DNA of 64,000 nucleotides from the NCBI RefSeq assembly GCF_900095135.1, contig NZ_LT605205.1:1240001-1304000 (forward strand), read 5' to 3'. The number at the start of each line of letters is the position of its first letter. Within the stretch, counting starts at the first letter, position 1. Shown piece after piece: positions 55,405 to 64,000 of the stretch. The stretch is from Proteiniphilum saccharofermentans. Lineage in GTDB: Bacteria; Bacteroidota; Bacteroidia; Bacteroidales; Dysgonomonadaceae. The notes beneath the pieces were generated by a model. The model ran no database searches. It had not been told where the DNA came from and saw only the letters and a list, made by a program, of their open reading frames with translations. Made by a program: the position numbers and the translations under genes.

Positions 55405-56286
55405 TTACCCGTAAATCCCTTTCTTTCCCGCCAGAAGGGTGTTTTTTAACAGTGACACGATAGTCATAGGGCCCACGCCGCCGGGAACGGGAGTGATATA
55501 GGAGCACTTGGGTGCTACCTCATCGAACAGCACATCACCGGTGAGTTTGAAACCCGATTTGGTTCTGTCACTAGGCACACGGGTAGTACCCACATCGATC
55601 ACCACGGCACCTTCTTTTACCATGTCGCCTTTCAGGAACTCGGGCACACCCAATGCCGCGATAATGATATCTGCCTGCAATGTGATCTCTTTGATATTGG
55701 GAGTACGGCTATGGCAGACAGTGACGGTGCAGTCGCCGGGATAAGCTTTCTGCACCATCAGCATGGATACCGGCTTACCGACAATATTACTACGCCCCAA
55801 TACCACGCAATGTTTCCCTTTGGTCTCTATTTTATATCTCTTTAGTAATTCTACGATACCGGAAGGGGTTGCGGAGAAAAAACAGGGCATACCGAGTGAC
55901 ATACGGCCCACGTTTACGGGGTGGAACCCATCTACGTCTTTGCGATAATCGATTGCTTCTGTGACTTTTGTTTCAGAGATATGTTTTGGGAGAGGTAATT
56001 GTACGATAAATCCATCTATATCGGGATCGTTATTCAGCCGCTCTACACAGGCAAGTAATTCTTCTTCGGTGACATCATCTTCATAACGGATCAGCGTGGA
56101 GTTGAATCCAACCTCTTCACAGGCTTTTACCTTGTTGGCTACGTAGGTCTCACTTCCTCCGTCGTGGCCGACCAATACCGCTGCCAGATGAGGTGTTTTG
56201 CCTCCGGCAGCTTTTATATTCGCCACCTCTTCGGCGATCTCTTTCTTTATCTGTGCGGCTACCGCTTTTCCGTCAATTAATTGCAT
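55405..56286 (-). CDS. folD: Methylenetetrahydrofolate dehydrogenase/cyclohydrolase
   Basis: 293 aa from the ATG at 56286 ([12 protein letters not shown]), the usual family N-terminus. Catalytic Lys in [50 protein letters not shown]-like NADP site and [12 protein letters not shown]. Interconverts folate one-carbon units. Separate from the upstream A/T-rich spacer. Confidence 0.96.
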   Translation of the reverse strand: MQLIDGKAVAAQIKKEIAEEVANIKAAGGKTPHLAAVLVGHDGGSETYVANKVKACEEVGFNSTLIRYEDDVTEEELLACVERLNNDPDIDGFIVQLPLPKHISETKVTEAIDYRKDVDGFHPVNVGRMSLGMPCFFSATPSGIVELLKRYKIETKGKHCVVLGRSNIVGKPVSMLMVQKAYPGDCTVTVCHSRTPNIKEITLQADIIIAALGVPEFLKGDMVKEGAVVIDVGTTRVPSDRTKSGFKLTGDVLFDEVAPKCSYITPVPGGVGPMTIVSLLKNTLLAGKKGIYG

Positions 56287-56416
56287 ATCCTTGGTTGATT
56301 TGCTGATTTGTTGATTCATTGATTTGACGATTATTAATTATTAAATCGTTAAATCATCATTACTTCCCGATAAATCTGAACAAGTCGTCCCGATTTGTCG
56401 GGATCATCACATCGAA

Positions 56417-57742
56417 TTATCTTCTTCCCATATTGCGCATTGCCTGACGGCCTCCACCGGTGGTCATCATACGCATCATCTTACGGGTCTCATCGAACTG
56501 TTTGAGAAGTTTGTTTACTTCCTGTACGTTGGTCCCACTACCCTTGGCAATACGGGCACGGCGGCTTCCGTTCAGTATCTCCGGATTGGTACGCTCCTGG
56601 GGAGTCATGGAACGGATGATCGCTTCGATACCCTTGAATGCATCGTCGTCGATATCCAGGTCCTTGATTTGTTTGCCTACTCCCGGGATCATTGATGCCA
56701 GATCTTTCAGGTTACCCATCTTCTTGATCTGCTGGATCTGGGCAATGAAATCGTTGAAATCAAACTGGTTCTTGGCGATTTTCTTTTGCAGGCGGCGCGC
56801 TTCTTCTTCGTCGTATTGCTCCTGTGCCTTCTCTACGAGCGAGACAATATCACCCATGCCGAGGATACGGTCTGCCATACGTTCGGGATGGAATACGTCG
56901 ATAGCATCCAGTTTTTCGCCGGTTCCGACGAATTTAATCGGTTTATCTACTACCGAGCGGATAGATAATGCAGCACCGCCCCGGGTATCCCCGTCGAGTT
57001 TGGTCAGCACCACGCCGTTGAAATCGAGCCGTTGGTTGAACTCTTTGGCGGTATTCACTGCGTCCTGTCCGGTCATAGAATCCACCACGAAGAGGATTTC
57101 CTGCGGATTGACCGCTTTCTTGATCGACTCAATCTCGTTCATCATCTTCTCGTCGATGGCAAGACGTCCCGCGGTGTCGATGATGATCAGGTCTTTTCCG
57201 TGCTGGCGGGCATATTGAATAGCGTTTTGGGCAATTTTGACAGGATTCTTGTTGTCTTCTTCGGCATAAACCGATACTCCAATCTGTTCGCCCAATACTT
57301 TTAACTGTTCAATAGCGGCGGGACGGTAGACGTCGCCGGCGACCAACAAAGGATTTTTTCCCCGCTTGCTTTTAAGCATGTTGGCCAGTTTGCCTGAGAA
57401 GGTGGTTTTACCCGATCCCTGCAGACCGGACATAAGGATAATGGCGGGATTTCCCTTGATATTGAATTCGGCAGCACTTCCACCCATCAGCGTGGCAAGT
57501 TCATCGTGGACGATCTTCACCATCATCTGCTCGGGTTTCACTGCGTTGAGCACGTCTTGTCCCAGTGCTTTCTCCTTTACCGTTTCGGTGAATTCCTTGG
57601 CGGTTTTATAGTTCACGTCGGCATCCAACAGCGCACGACGCACCTCTTTTAATGTTTCGGCCACGTTGATCTCGGTGATCTTACCCTGACCTTTCAGTAT
57701 CTTGAATGACCTCTCCAGTCTTTCACTTAAATTTTCAAACAT
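56417..57742 (-). CDS. ffh: Signal recognition particle protein Ffh
   Basis: 441 aa. N domain (~1-85), G domain with [38 protein letters not shown], and M domain with [25 protein letters not shown] and a basic Met-rich tail ([20 protein letters not shown]). Binds the SRP RNA encoded at 51.6 kb and targets membrane proteins. A TATTTTTG promoter element is at 57900-57907 (minus), leaving a ~150-nt leader. Confidence 0.97.
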   Translation of the reverse strand: MFENLSERLERSFKILKGQGKITEINVAETLKEVRRALLDADVNYKTAKEFTETVKEKALGQDVLNAVKPEQMMVKIVHDELATLMGGSAAEFNIKGNPAIILMSGLQGSGKTTFSGKLANMLKSKRGKNPLLVAGDVYRPAAIEQLKVLGEQIGVSVYAEEDNKNPVKIAQNAIQYARQHGKDLIIIDTAGRLAIDEKMMNEIESIKKAVNPQEILFVVDSMTGQDAVNTAKEFNQRLDFNGVVLTKLDGDTRGGAALSIRSVVDKPIKFVGTGEKLDAIDVFHPERMADRILGMGDIVSLVEKAQEQYDEEEARRLQKKIAKNQFDFNDFIAQIQQIKKMGNLKDLASMIPGVGKQIKDLDIDDDAFKGIEAIIRSMTPQERTNPEILNGSRRARIAKGSGTNVQEVNKLLKQFDETRKMMRMMTTGGGRQAMRNMGRR

Positions 57743-58256
57743 AATATCCTTATACTGTTTTTATTTTGCCTTTATTGTAAGCAATATACCAATTCAATTC
57801 AGATAATCAGTATGGTGAGAAACGAGCCTGAATACCATTTGAAAGTGACTCATTGTTTGCACTATTACCAGACTCGCACCTGTTTCGGCTTAGGCGGTAC
57901 AAAAATACATGAATTTTTGCCTATATCCAATCTCTCTTATACTTTTCTTGGCATTTTTGCTTTTTGTCGGTAGTTGGATTTTCAGCATGAAGAACAACGA
58001 TTTGGGGCTGGTACTTATTTTGAAAACTTTCAATCATAGTTCTCTGAAGATAAATTAACAGGTAGAATAAATTCACGCCCTACACTGTAATGAATAAGAC
58101 CCTGATGTTGCAACCGTCCAATGATCATAGCTGGGTGCGTATTAAATTCTTGTGCATAAGCTGCAATTTGGTCGGCTGTAATTGAAGTAGGGTGTGCACG
58201 TAACAATTTTTCTTCCTGTTCTTTGGAGAAGGTATGTTTCACCAGGGTCAACGCAT

Positions 58257-59360
58257 TTAAATTTTCAACAACTGTAGCAAAAAGTTGTCATCCCACCCGG
58301 CCTTGAGACGTTTTGAAACCAAAGAACCCTTCGATGTGTCTTGTTTTAGAAGGTTGAGTGCTATTTTTCTGATGAAGGAAAAGTTTTGGGCGGAGTTCTT
58401 CGCCCTTTTCCTTTGCCGGTCTTCGTCAAAAACCATGTCCAATGTCCAGTGGAGTTTGTTTTCAATGCCCCAGTGCTGACGTATAAAAGTGTTGAAGTTT
58501 GCTGCTTGGTCAATGACACTGCTAATGTAGAAACGGGTTTCGGTCTCCTGTTTTTTACCCGTGTCCCTGTGGGCAGTAATCCTGACAATCGTCTTGAGTC
58601 CTTTCCAGTGTTCCCTGTTGTCGATGAAACCCAGGTTCGAGATAATTTCACAGGTACGTGTTTCAATCCGTCCGTGCCCTTTTTCCGTCACCTGATCGAC
58701 CGAGTCCGGATTATGCCGGTTGAAACTGTCCTCCACCTGGGACAAAAGCTCTTTCTGGTTACCCTTGACCGAAAGGATATAATCCGCTTTATTTTCTATG
58801 ATTTTTTCAGCAATCTTCGTTTGGGTACCAATGGCATCTATGGTAATAATGCTTCCTTCTATGTCAAGCAGGTCCAGCAATAACGGGATGGCCGTGATCT
58901 CATTGCTTTTCTCATCCACCTTGAGTTGGCCCAGGACCAATTGGTTTTCTGATGCCCAGGCGCTGACCATGTAGATGGGGTTCTTTTCATGAAAGCTGTC
59001 TTTGGACCCTTTTATACACTTGCCGTCCAAGCTGATAACCTCTTTTGTGATATGCTCATCCTTTAAAGAATCAACCCATTTGATGAAAGCTTCTTCAAAA
59101 AGACGTGGACGTAAACTGGAAAACACCCTGTTAATCGTATCGTGTGAGGGGATACCGTTGGGCAGTTTGAGGAACGTTTTCAGGAATGAAAGTTTTGTCT
59201 TGCCGAAAAGTTCAATTGAATCCCACGATTCCGCCCCACAAATAACGGCGAGTATCGACAGGATTATGATGTCGGATAGCAGGTGTTTCTTGTTCCTGTT
59301 GATTCGGTGGTCGGGAATGCACTCAAAATACCGGTGCAAAGAAGTGGCTGGACTTGTCAT
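58257..59360 (-). CDS. ISAs1-family transposase
   Basis: 367 aa. DIIILSILAVICGAESWDSIELFGKTK, SHDTINRVFSSL, VISLDGKCIKGS, TIDAIGTQTKIAEKI and YLSVKGNQKELLSQVEDSF-like segment with WGIENKLHWTLDMVFDED match the H-repeat/ISAs1 DDE transposases. The stop is adjacent to the left terminal repeat; a TATCTTTG element and an 11-bp palindrome lie upstream. Confidence 0.94.
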   Translation of the reverse strand: MTSPATSLHRYFECIPDHRINRNKKHLLSDIIILSILAVICGAESWDSIELFGKTKLSFLKTFLKLPNGIPSHDTINRVFSSLRPRLFEEAFIKWVDSLKDEHITKEVISLDGKCIKGSKDSFHEKNPIYMVSAWASENQLVLGQLKVDEKSNEITAIPLLLDLLDIEGSIITIDAIGTQTKIAEKIIENKADYILSVKGNQKELLSQVEDSFNRHNPDSVDQVTEKGHGRIETRTCEIISNLGFIDNREHWKGLKTIVRITAHRDTGKKQETETRFYISSVIDQAANFNTFIRQHWGIENKLHWTLDMVFDEDRQRKRAKNSAQNFSFIRKIALNLLKQDTSKGSLVSKRLKAGWDDNFLLQLLKI

Positions 59361-59365
59361 GTCTT

Positions 59366-59402
59366 TTTTGAGGCAAAGATACGCATTTACATTGCCTCAA
59401 AA
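59366..59402 (-). promoter_or_regulatory. Promoter overlapped by an inverted repeat, ISAs1 transposase
   Basis: Minus-strand TATCTTTG (59374-59381) lies inside a perfect 11-bp inverted repeat TTTTGAGGCAA/TTGCCTCAAAA. It may control transposase expression or block read-through. Confidence 0.5.
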
Positions 59403-59999
59403 CAACACAAGTTATTAACAACCAGACGGATAAATTGTTGATAACACTGTCTTTTCTGATTTTTTTATGCGTTGACCCTGTATGTTTCACTGCGAAATCA
59501 TGTGCTTTCTGTTCTTTCTCCGGGTCGGCAGCGGCAAAGTCAACATTCTCGAGTGAAATGTATTTTTTGCCATGTAAAACAATATGGCCTAACTCATGAA
59601 AAAAGGTAAACCAGAACCTGTCGTTCTGTTTATAACGCGCCGTCAGTTGAATTAACGGATTGTCATTAATCCATCGTGTAGAACCGCTCAAAGGTACTTT
59701 AGGAAGTTTAGGTGTAAATAATAAAACCACTCCCGCCTGTAGACAAAGTTTTTGCAATTGCTTAAAGAAGTCCACAGGCTGTTCTACCATTAACTTGCGT
59801 ATGGCAGGTATATTATTTTTTAGCTTCTTTACATTAAAAGCCGGGGCTTTAATTTGTTTTGCCTGTAACTCACCTTGTCGAAGCCAAGCCGAAATAGCAT
59901 GTGGTTCGTGCATGTGTTTTAATGATGTATATGCAGCAACTTATATTAGCCCTCAAAAAAACCGAGCAGTAAAAAATAAAAGTTATTTTTACAACTGCT

Positions 60000-60281
60000 A
60001 TGGAAAAGAGGAAGAATTTTACATCGAAAATCAAGGCTGAAATAGTTTTATCCTTGTTGCGTGGAGAGGATCCGGAGCTGCTTAGCCGTGAATACGGAGT
60101 TACTCTGGCTGATATCAACCTTTGGCGGGATCAATTTATCGAGAGTGGTACCGACGGGTTCAAGCGTAAACCCGACGATTCGAGGCTGGGTGCTGCCGAG
60201 CGTAAGATCGGGCAACTGCAGATGGAGCTCGAACTCACAAAAAAAAAGAACGAATTGGCAGCAAAACTAAAAAGGAAATAA
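60000..60281 (+). CDS. IS3-family OrfA (helix-turn-helix)
   Basis: 93 aa. FTSKIKAEIVLSLLRGEDPELLSREYGVTLADINLWRDQFI is the HTH region, followed by a leucine-zipper-like coiled coil (RKIGQLQMELELTKKKNELAAK). A zero-frame slippery heptamer A-AAA-AAG (60242-60248) near its end would shift ribosomes by -1 into the OrfB frame, which is open from that point. Confidence 0.9.
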   Translation: MEKRKNFTSKIKAEIVLSLLRGEDPELLSREYGVTLADINLWRDQFIESGTDGFKRKPDDSRLGAAERKIGQLQMELELTKKKNELAAKLKRK

Positions 60282-60286
60282 TCTCC

Positions 60287-61336
60287 ATGCTGATAGAGGA
60301 ACATTATCCATTAACCGGGAAACCATATCCGAAGCGTTTGATATTCAAGGTAGTCGGCTACAGCAGCAGCACCTGGTATGAAAACCCTACTCCCAAAACA
60401 GGGAAACGGGGCAGAAAACCCAAGCATAGCGATGAAGAGGTTTTACAGGAGATTAAGGAAGAAATTAAGAAGAGTACATTCAACGCTGAAGGTTATCTGA
60501 AAGTGAAAAACCGCATGGGTAAAAGGAAGATAAACGCTCTGGTAGCCGGCAAGGCACGTGTGAACCGCATCATGCGGGAAAACAACCTGCTGAGCCCCTA
60601 CAGAAGGCCCGGGGAGACGAATAAGCGCGAACATGATGGTACTATAATCACGGATGCACCCAATGTCATGTGGGCCACTGATGGGAAGAAGTTCTGGATT
60701 GATGGGTCAGGTTGGCATTGGTTCTTTGGTGTGATCGATCACTTTAACGATGAGATTATCTCATGGCATATTGCAAGGAAAGGCAACCGTTTTGCCGCCA
60801 TGGAGCCTGTTAGGGCCGCTGTACGGAAGACTTTCGGTTCGGTAGGTAAGGATGTGTGTAAAGGAATGAAGTTGCAATTAAGAAGCGACCATGGCTCGCA
60901 GTATGACTCTGCTGATTTTATGAATGAAATGAAATTCCTGGGATTGGAGATGTCCAAAGCGTTTGTACGGTCACCGCAATGCAACGGGATAATAGAGCGG
61001 TTTCACCGCACCCTGGAAGAACAGGTGTTGCAAACAGAAACATTTTCTTCTTTTGAGGAAGCTTATAACAGTATTAATCAATTTATTAATGATTACAACA
61101 CGGATTGGATACTTCATAGACTGGAATACTGTTCACCTGTAGAATACAGGGAAAAGTACGCTGAAAACCAGCGAAAAGAAAATGATGACATACCATCGGG
61201 CAATAAGGATCCTGAGGTTCAGCTTGTCCTCATTTCAAGTGGCTCAATGCCACGAAGAAATGAAATAGCTCTTCAGGCAATGGTAAAAGGGGCAATTACT
61301 TACAGTAACACCCCTTCTATAAATCCTTCGGTATAA
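60287..61336 (+). CDS. IS3-family OrfB transposase (rve/DDE)
   Basis: 349 aa. Helical HTH_21-like region (EEVLQEIKEEIKKSTFNAEGYLKV...RVNRIMRENNLLSPYRR) then rve core with first Asp in MWATDGKKFW, second Asp in LRSDHGSQYDS, and Glu in GIIERFHRTLEEQV. Probably made mainly as an OrfAB fusion through the upstream frameshift. C-terminal tail is longer than usual. Confidence 0.92.
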   Translation: MLIEEHYPLTGKPYPKRLIFKVVGYSSSTWYENPTPKTGKRGRKPKHSDEEVLQEIKEEIKKSTFNAEGYLKVKNRMGKRKINALVAGKARVNRIMRENNLLSPYRRPGETNKREHDGTIITDAPNVMWATDGKKFWIDGSGWHWFFGVIDHFNDEIISWHIARKGNRFAAMEPVRAAVRKTFGSVGKDVCKGMKLQLRSDHGSQYDSADFMNEMKFLGLEMSKAFVRSPQCNGIIERFHRTLEEQVLQTETFSSFEEAYNSINQFINDYNTDWILHRLEYCSPVEYREKYAENQRKENDDIPSGNKDPEVQLVLISSGSMPRRNEIALQAMVKGAITYSNTPSINPSV

Positions 61337-61423
61337 TATATCACCATCGGATCAGCTTGTCCGATATAAAAGTAATAAAAAAGATTAAATACAATTAATG
61401 TGCTCGGTTATTACGGGCTAATA

Positions 61424-63212
61424 CAGGGTCGATAATTTTATTTTTGCCGCCGGGCTAAAAGAAGGTAAATGGCGTGGCGGTTTTGGCTTTGACGACAGCG
61501 ATATCTATAAGATACTGGAAGGAGCATCTTACACATACCAGTTGACCAAAGACCGGCATCTACGCTTATATATGGATACGTTGATTTCTTACATAGCCGG
61601 GGCACAGCTTCCTGACGGATACCTGTACACCGCATGGAACCTCAGGGCAAAAGATTATTCGGATGCTTATTGCCTGTATGAGAAAGACCGGTACGACAAT
61701 TTGAAAGACAGCCATGAATTGTATAATGCCGGACATATGTATGAAGCGGCCGTCGCCCATTATCAGGCAACCGGTCAAACTAACTTCCTGGATATTGCCA
61801 CGAAAAATGCCGATCATATCTATGATCTGTTTGGTCCCGGGAAAAGAGAAGCTGTGCCGGGACACCAGGAGATAGAGATAGGGTTGGTAAAACTCTATCG
61901 CGTAACCCGTAATCCAAAATATCTTGAGATGGCTAAATTGTTCCTCGACCGCAGGGGAAAGGGATTAGGTGCCGGAGCGCCCTACAGCCAGGATCATAAA
62001 CCGGTCACGGAGCAGGAAGAGGCAGTCGGGCACGCTGTACGGGCTAATTATATGTATACCGCCATGACGGATATTGCTGCTTTGACGGGAGACCAGGAGT
62101 ATGTCCGGGCAATCGATAAACTCTGGGAAAATGTAGTGAACAAAAAGATGTACCTGACCGGAGGTATGGGGGCGCTTTATCATGGGGAGGCATATGGGAA
62201 GAATTATGAACTTCCGAATATTTCTTATGCAGAAACCTGTGCCTCCATTGCCGGAGTTTATTGGAACCATCGCATGTTCCTGCTCCATGGCGACGCTAAA
62301 TATATTGATGTGATGGAACGGATTATGTATAACGGATTAATTTCGGGTGTCTCCCTCGACGGCACAAAATTTTTCTATCCCAATGTGTTGTATGCTGACG
62401 GTAAACTTGATTTTAATCAAGGTAAGCCAGGGCGTTCGGAATGGTTTACCTGTTCCTGTTGCCCCACAAATATTGTCCGTTTCGTCTCTTCCGTTCCCGG
62501 CTATCTTTATGCTACCTGCGGGGACCAAATTTATGTGAATCTTTATATGGATAACACTGTAAATATCGAACTAAAGAAAACGGATATCCGGATTGAACAG
62601 CAAACGGATTATCCCTGGAATGGGACTGTCCGTACTATTATTTCTCCTTCACGCAAAACCCGGTTCACAGTGAACTTTCGTATTCCCGGTTGGACGCAGG
62701 GATCCCCTGTTCCCGGCGATTTATACACTTATACCAACAATACTCCGGCTAAACCGGTTATCACGATTAACGGAGTACAGGCAGATGTCGCTGTTGAAAA
62801 AGGATATGCAAAAATTGACCGCGAGTGGAAGAAGGGGGATATCGTTGAATTGGAATTCCTGATGGAAGTCAAAAAAGTTGTAGCAAATGAAAATGTTGAA
62901 GCCGATAACGGACGCATTGCCTTGGAATACGGACCACTGGTCTATTGTCTTGAAGAGCCTGACAATGGCCCTGTAGATCATATTTTGTTGGATAAAAATG
63001 CGAACTTTAAAGCTCATTTCCAGTCGGATATCTTAGGAGGGGTCACTGTGTTGGAAGGAGACGCTACAATCATCACGTTGAATGAAAACAAGGTGTCGGG
63101 TATGTCCCGTCCTGTGAAAGCGATTCCTTATTATGCATGGAACCATAGGGGTGATAAATCAATGGTTGTATGGATACCGTATAGGATGCAGGGCGTATCG
63201 ATTCATCCATAA
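61424..63212 (+). pseudogene. GH127-type glycosidase, 5'-truncated
   Basis: Starts at the IS3 boundary and reads RVDNFIFAAGLKEGKWRGG...SDIYKILEGASYTYQL without a start codon; the nearest start-like codon is TTG at 61542. AGAQLPDGYLYTAWNL, GHMYEAAVAHYQATG, ETCASIAGVYWNHRM and EWFTCSCCPTNIVRF include the conserved Glu/Cys and Cys-Cys residues of GH127 beta-L-arabinofuranosidase-like enzymes. The missing N-terminus includes any signal peptide. ~596 codons remain, and the active-site motifs are intact. Confidence 0.88.
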
Positions 63213-63563
63213 CATTGTGGTATCGGATAAGGTCCCGGATGGAGGATCACATCCTCCATCCGAAATTCTGAGCAGACCACTAATTCACGAGATCGGCAAT
63301 TGCCTGTCAAACGAAAAAGATAAATCTAAACAACTTAATCTGGACTGGCCTCCATTAATCAGCGGGTCTGGGGAGAATACCTGCTGCTTCGGGATTTCTT
63401 AAATAATAATTATCCATTAAATTGGCTTATTATAAATTACTGATGTTTCGCAGTTAAAAATGAAGTTGATAATCAGAGGATAAGAGATAAAAAAAGCAGC
63501 ATATTTTAGCTAATATATCATTGAAAATGATTATCTTAGCGATGGAAACCAAACCATTAAAAT
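63213..63563. other. Spacer after GH127, no clear gene
   Basis: About 350 bp. A perfect 12-bp hairpin (CGGATGGAGGAT/ATCCTCCATCCG, 63236-63262) lacks a T-run. The middle includes a short frame with no recognised similarity. The end holds the left part of the next transposon. Confidence 0.5.
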
Positions 63564-63570
63564 ATGCTGC
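63496..63570. promoter_or_regulatory. 13-bp inverted repeat spanning the transposase start
   Basis: GCAGCATATTTTA (63496-63508) and TAAAATATGCTGC (63558-63570) are perfect complements with 49 bp between; the second arm contains the start codon. In an RNA read in from outside the IS it would hide translation initiation. Confidence 0.6.
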
Positions 63571-64000
63571 AGGACAAAGATATTAAAAAGATTCAAGAGT
63601 TGAAAGCGGACTTTACCCCCGGCAGGGTTTCCGCGGAAGATATTTTTAGCCGCTTCAAGGCGTTGAAGCTAAGCGAAGGTCTTTCTGAGTTCAAATGGTT
63701 CAAGACCCGGGGATATGATTTTAAAATGGTCCTGGCCCTGCTGGTCTCCATGGTGGTCAGTTCAGACAAGACGGTCAACTCCTATCTGAACAGCCCCACA
63801 GGTGAAGGTTCCACCATGGGCAAGGATGTGTTCTATCGCCTGAAGAACAGTCCCTTTATATGCTGGCGGATGCTTATGTGGCATCTTGTGCATCGTTTTC
63901 TGACGGTGACGTCCAAAGATAGTGATGTAGATGATACCTCATCCCGTTACCTGATCTTCGATGACACCACCCTGTCTAAAACCGGGAAGCGTATAGAGAA
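63564..64000 (+). CDS. DDE transposase, 3' end off the window
   Basis: 145 residues to the edge: MLQDKDIKKIQELKADFTPG, GYDFKMVLALLVSMVVSSDKTVNS, STMGKDVFYRLKNSPFICWRM, RYLIFDDTTLSKTGKRIE. The last part, with DDTTLSKTGK, is the first catalytic Asp region of an IS4-like transposase. Family assignment is tentative because the rest is missing. Confidence 0.75.
   Translation, partial: MLQDKDIKKIQELKADFTPGRVSAEDIFSRFKALKLSEGLSEFKWFKTRGYDFKMVLALLVSMVVSSDKTVNSYLNSPTGEGSTMGKDVFYRLKNSPFICWRMLMWHLVHRFLTVTSKDSDVDDTSSRYLIFDDTTLSKTGKRIE

Larger units (their letters stand above)
58243..59480. mobile_element. ISAs1-family insertion sequence
   Basis: 1238 bp bounded by perfect 14-bp terminal inverted repeats (CAGGGTCAACGCAT / ATGCGTTGACCCTG) and a 10-bp target duplication TATGTTTCAC at 58233-58242 and 59481-59490. 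It carries one transposase (58257-59360). A clean, apparently recent insertion. Confidence 0.95.
58030..59943 (-). pseudogene. ImmA/IrrE-family metallopeptidase (HigA-like), split by an IS and 5'-truncated
   Basis: Two in-frame pieces: 59913-59481 (MHEPHAISAW ... FFHELGHIVLHGKKYISLENVDF ... EQKAHDFAVKHT) and 58242-58030 (VKHTFSKEQEEKLLRAHPT ... VGREFILPVNL). Joining them across the 10-bp duplication restores FAVKHTFSKEQ. HELGH is the zinc motif of the ImmA/IrrE family. The usual N-terminal XRE helix-turn-helix is missing, cut off near 59941-59943 by the neighbouring IS3-type element. It was probably an antitoxin/regulator of a HigA-ImmA type; no toxin partner is visible. Confidence 0.85.
59944..61423. 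mobile_element. IS3-family insertion sequence
   Basis: About 1480 bp. Terminal repeats TATTAGCCC...ACCGAGCA (left) and TGCTCGGT...GGGCTAATA (right) with small differences. It carries OrfA and OrfB. No obvious target duplication is seen: the left flank is the truncated ImmA gene and the right flank starts inside a GH127 reading frame. Ends uncertain by a few bases. Confidence 0.8.

Noticed and set aside
61424-61430. CAGGGTC next to the IS3 end equals the start of the ISAs1 terminal repeat
   Set aside because: The bases encode RV of the GH127 motif RVDNF, so the match is best explained by chance.
63133-63402. 89-aa frame after the GH127 gene
   Set aside because: It overlaps the GH127 3' end in another frame and has no recognisable motif.
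1-64000. CRISPR array
   Set aside because: No regularly spaced direct repeats with unique spacers and no cas genes were seen.

Overview
This 64 kb window comes from a Bacteroidales chromosome. A Dysgonomonadaceae-like organism (Proteiniphilum/Petrimonas type) is my best guess, but that placement is inference. The evidence is: type IX secretion (T9SS) C-terminal sorting domains, FimA/Mfa-type fimbrial lipoproteins, an HU-HIG protein, a one-piece hybrid histidine kinase with an AraC output domain, duplicated ExbB/ExbD/TonB sets, and Bacteroidetes-type promoters (TTTG, about 19 nt, TAnnTTTG) upstream of several genes.

Layout. 1-18.5 kb (minus strand): a large fimbrial/adhesion locus, read from an HU-like gene (18544) through two FimA/Mfa1-type shaft lipoproteins, two FimB/Mfa2-type subunits, a DUF3575 protein, a TPR-PD40-OmpA protein and a Calx-beta propeller protein, ending in two tandemly duplicated ~1250-aa T9SS-exported surface proteins. 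19-25.2 kb (minus): an apparent operon ExbB-ExbD-ExbD-TonB-small membrane protein-PstS-like lipoprotein-hybrid two-component regulator, directly upstream of the fimbrial locus and the obvious candidate to control it. 25.6-41 kb: mostly housekeeping genes (thioredoxin-like lipoprotein, greA, HIT, coaA, htpG, ECF sigma factor, Ca/Na antiporter, lon, tRNA methyltransferase, DCC protein, hpt, tonB, polyprenyl synthase, tatD). 41.26-43.9 kb: tRNA-Ser and a second ExbB/ExbD set with an extra membrane protein. 43.9-51.4 kb: a radical-SAM sulfatase-maturase-like enzyme, DoxX, and a MarR-TolC-HlyD-permease-permease exporter operon with two inverted repeats that look like MarR operators. 51.6 kb: an SRP RNA gene, then a pair of related repeats, pepT, gcvT, a flippase-like membrane protein, folD and ffh.

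58-64 kb is a degenerate mobile-element zone. An ISAs1-family element splits an ImmA/IrrE metallopeptidase gene with a clear 10-bp target duplication. An IS3-family element lies between the truncated start of that gene and a 5'-truncated GH127 glycosidase gene, and a third transposase gene runs off the right edge.

How the genes work together (inference): the fimbrial shaft, tip and anchor subunits, OmpA-type envelope anchor and T9SS surface proteins would form one adhesive apparatus. The adjacent TonB/PstS-like/hybrid-kinase operon could couple outer-membrane energisation or ligand sensing to its expression. The most interesting parts are this sensory-fimbrial pairing, the greA leader, the exporter with no encoded ATPase and its putative operators, the unannotated SRP RNA, and the IS-driven decay on the right.
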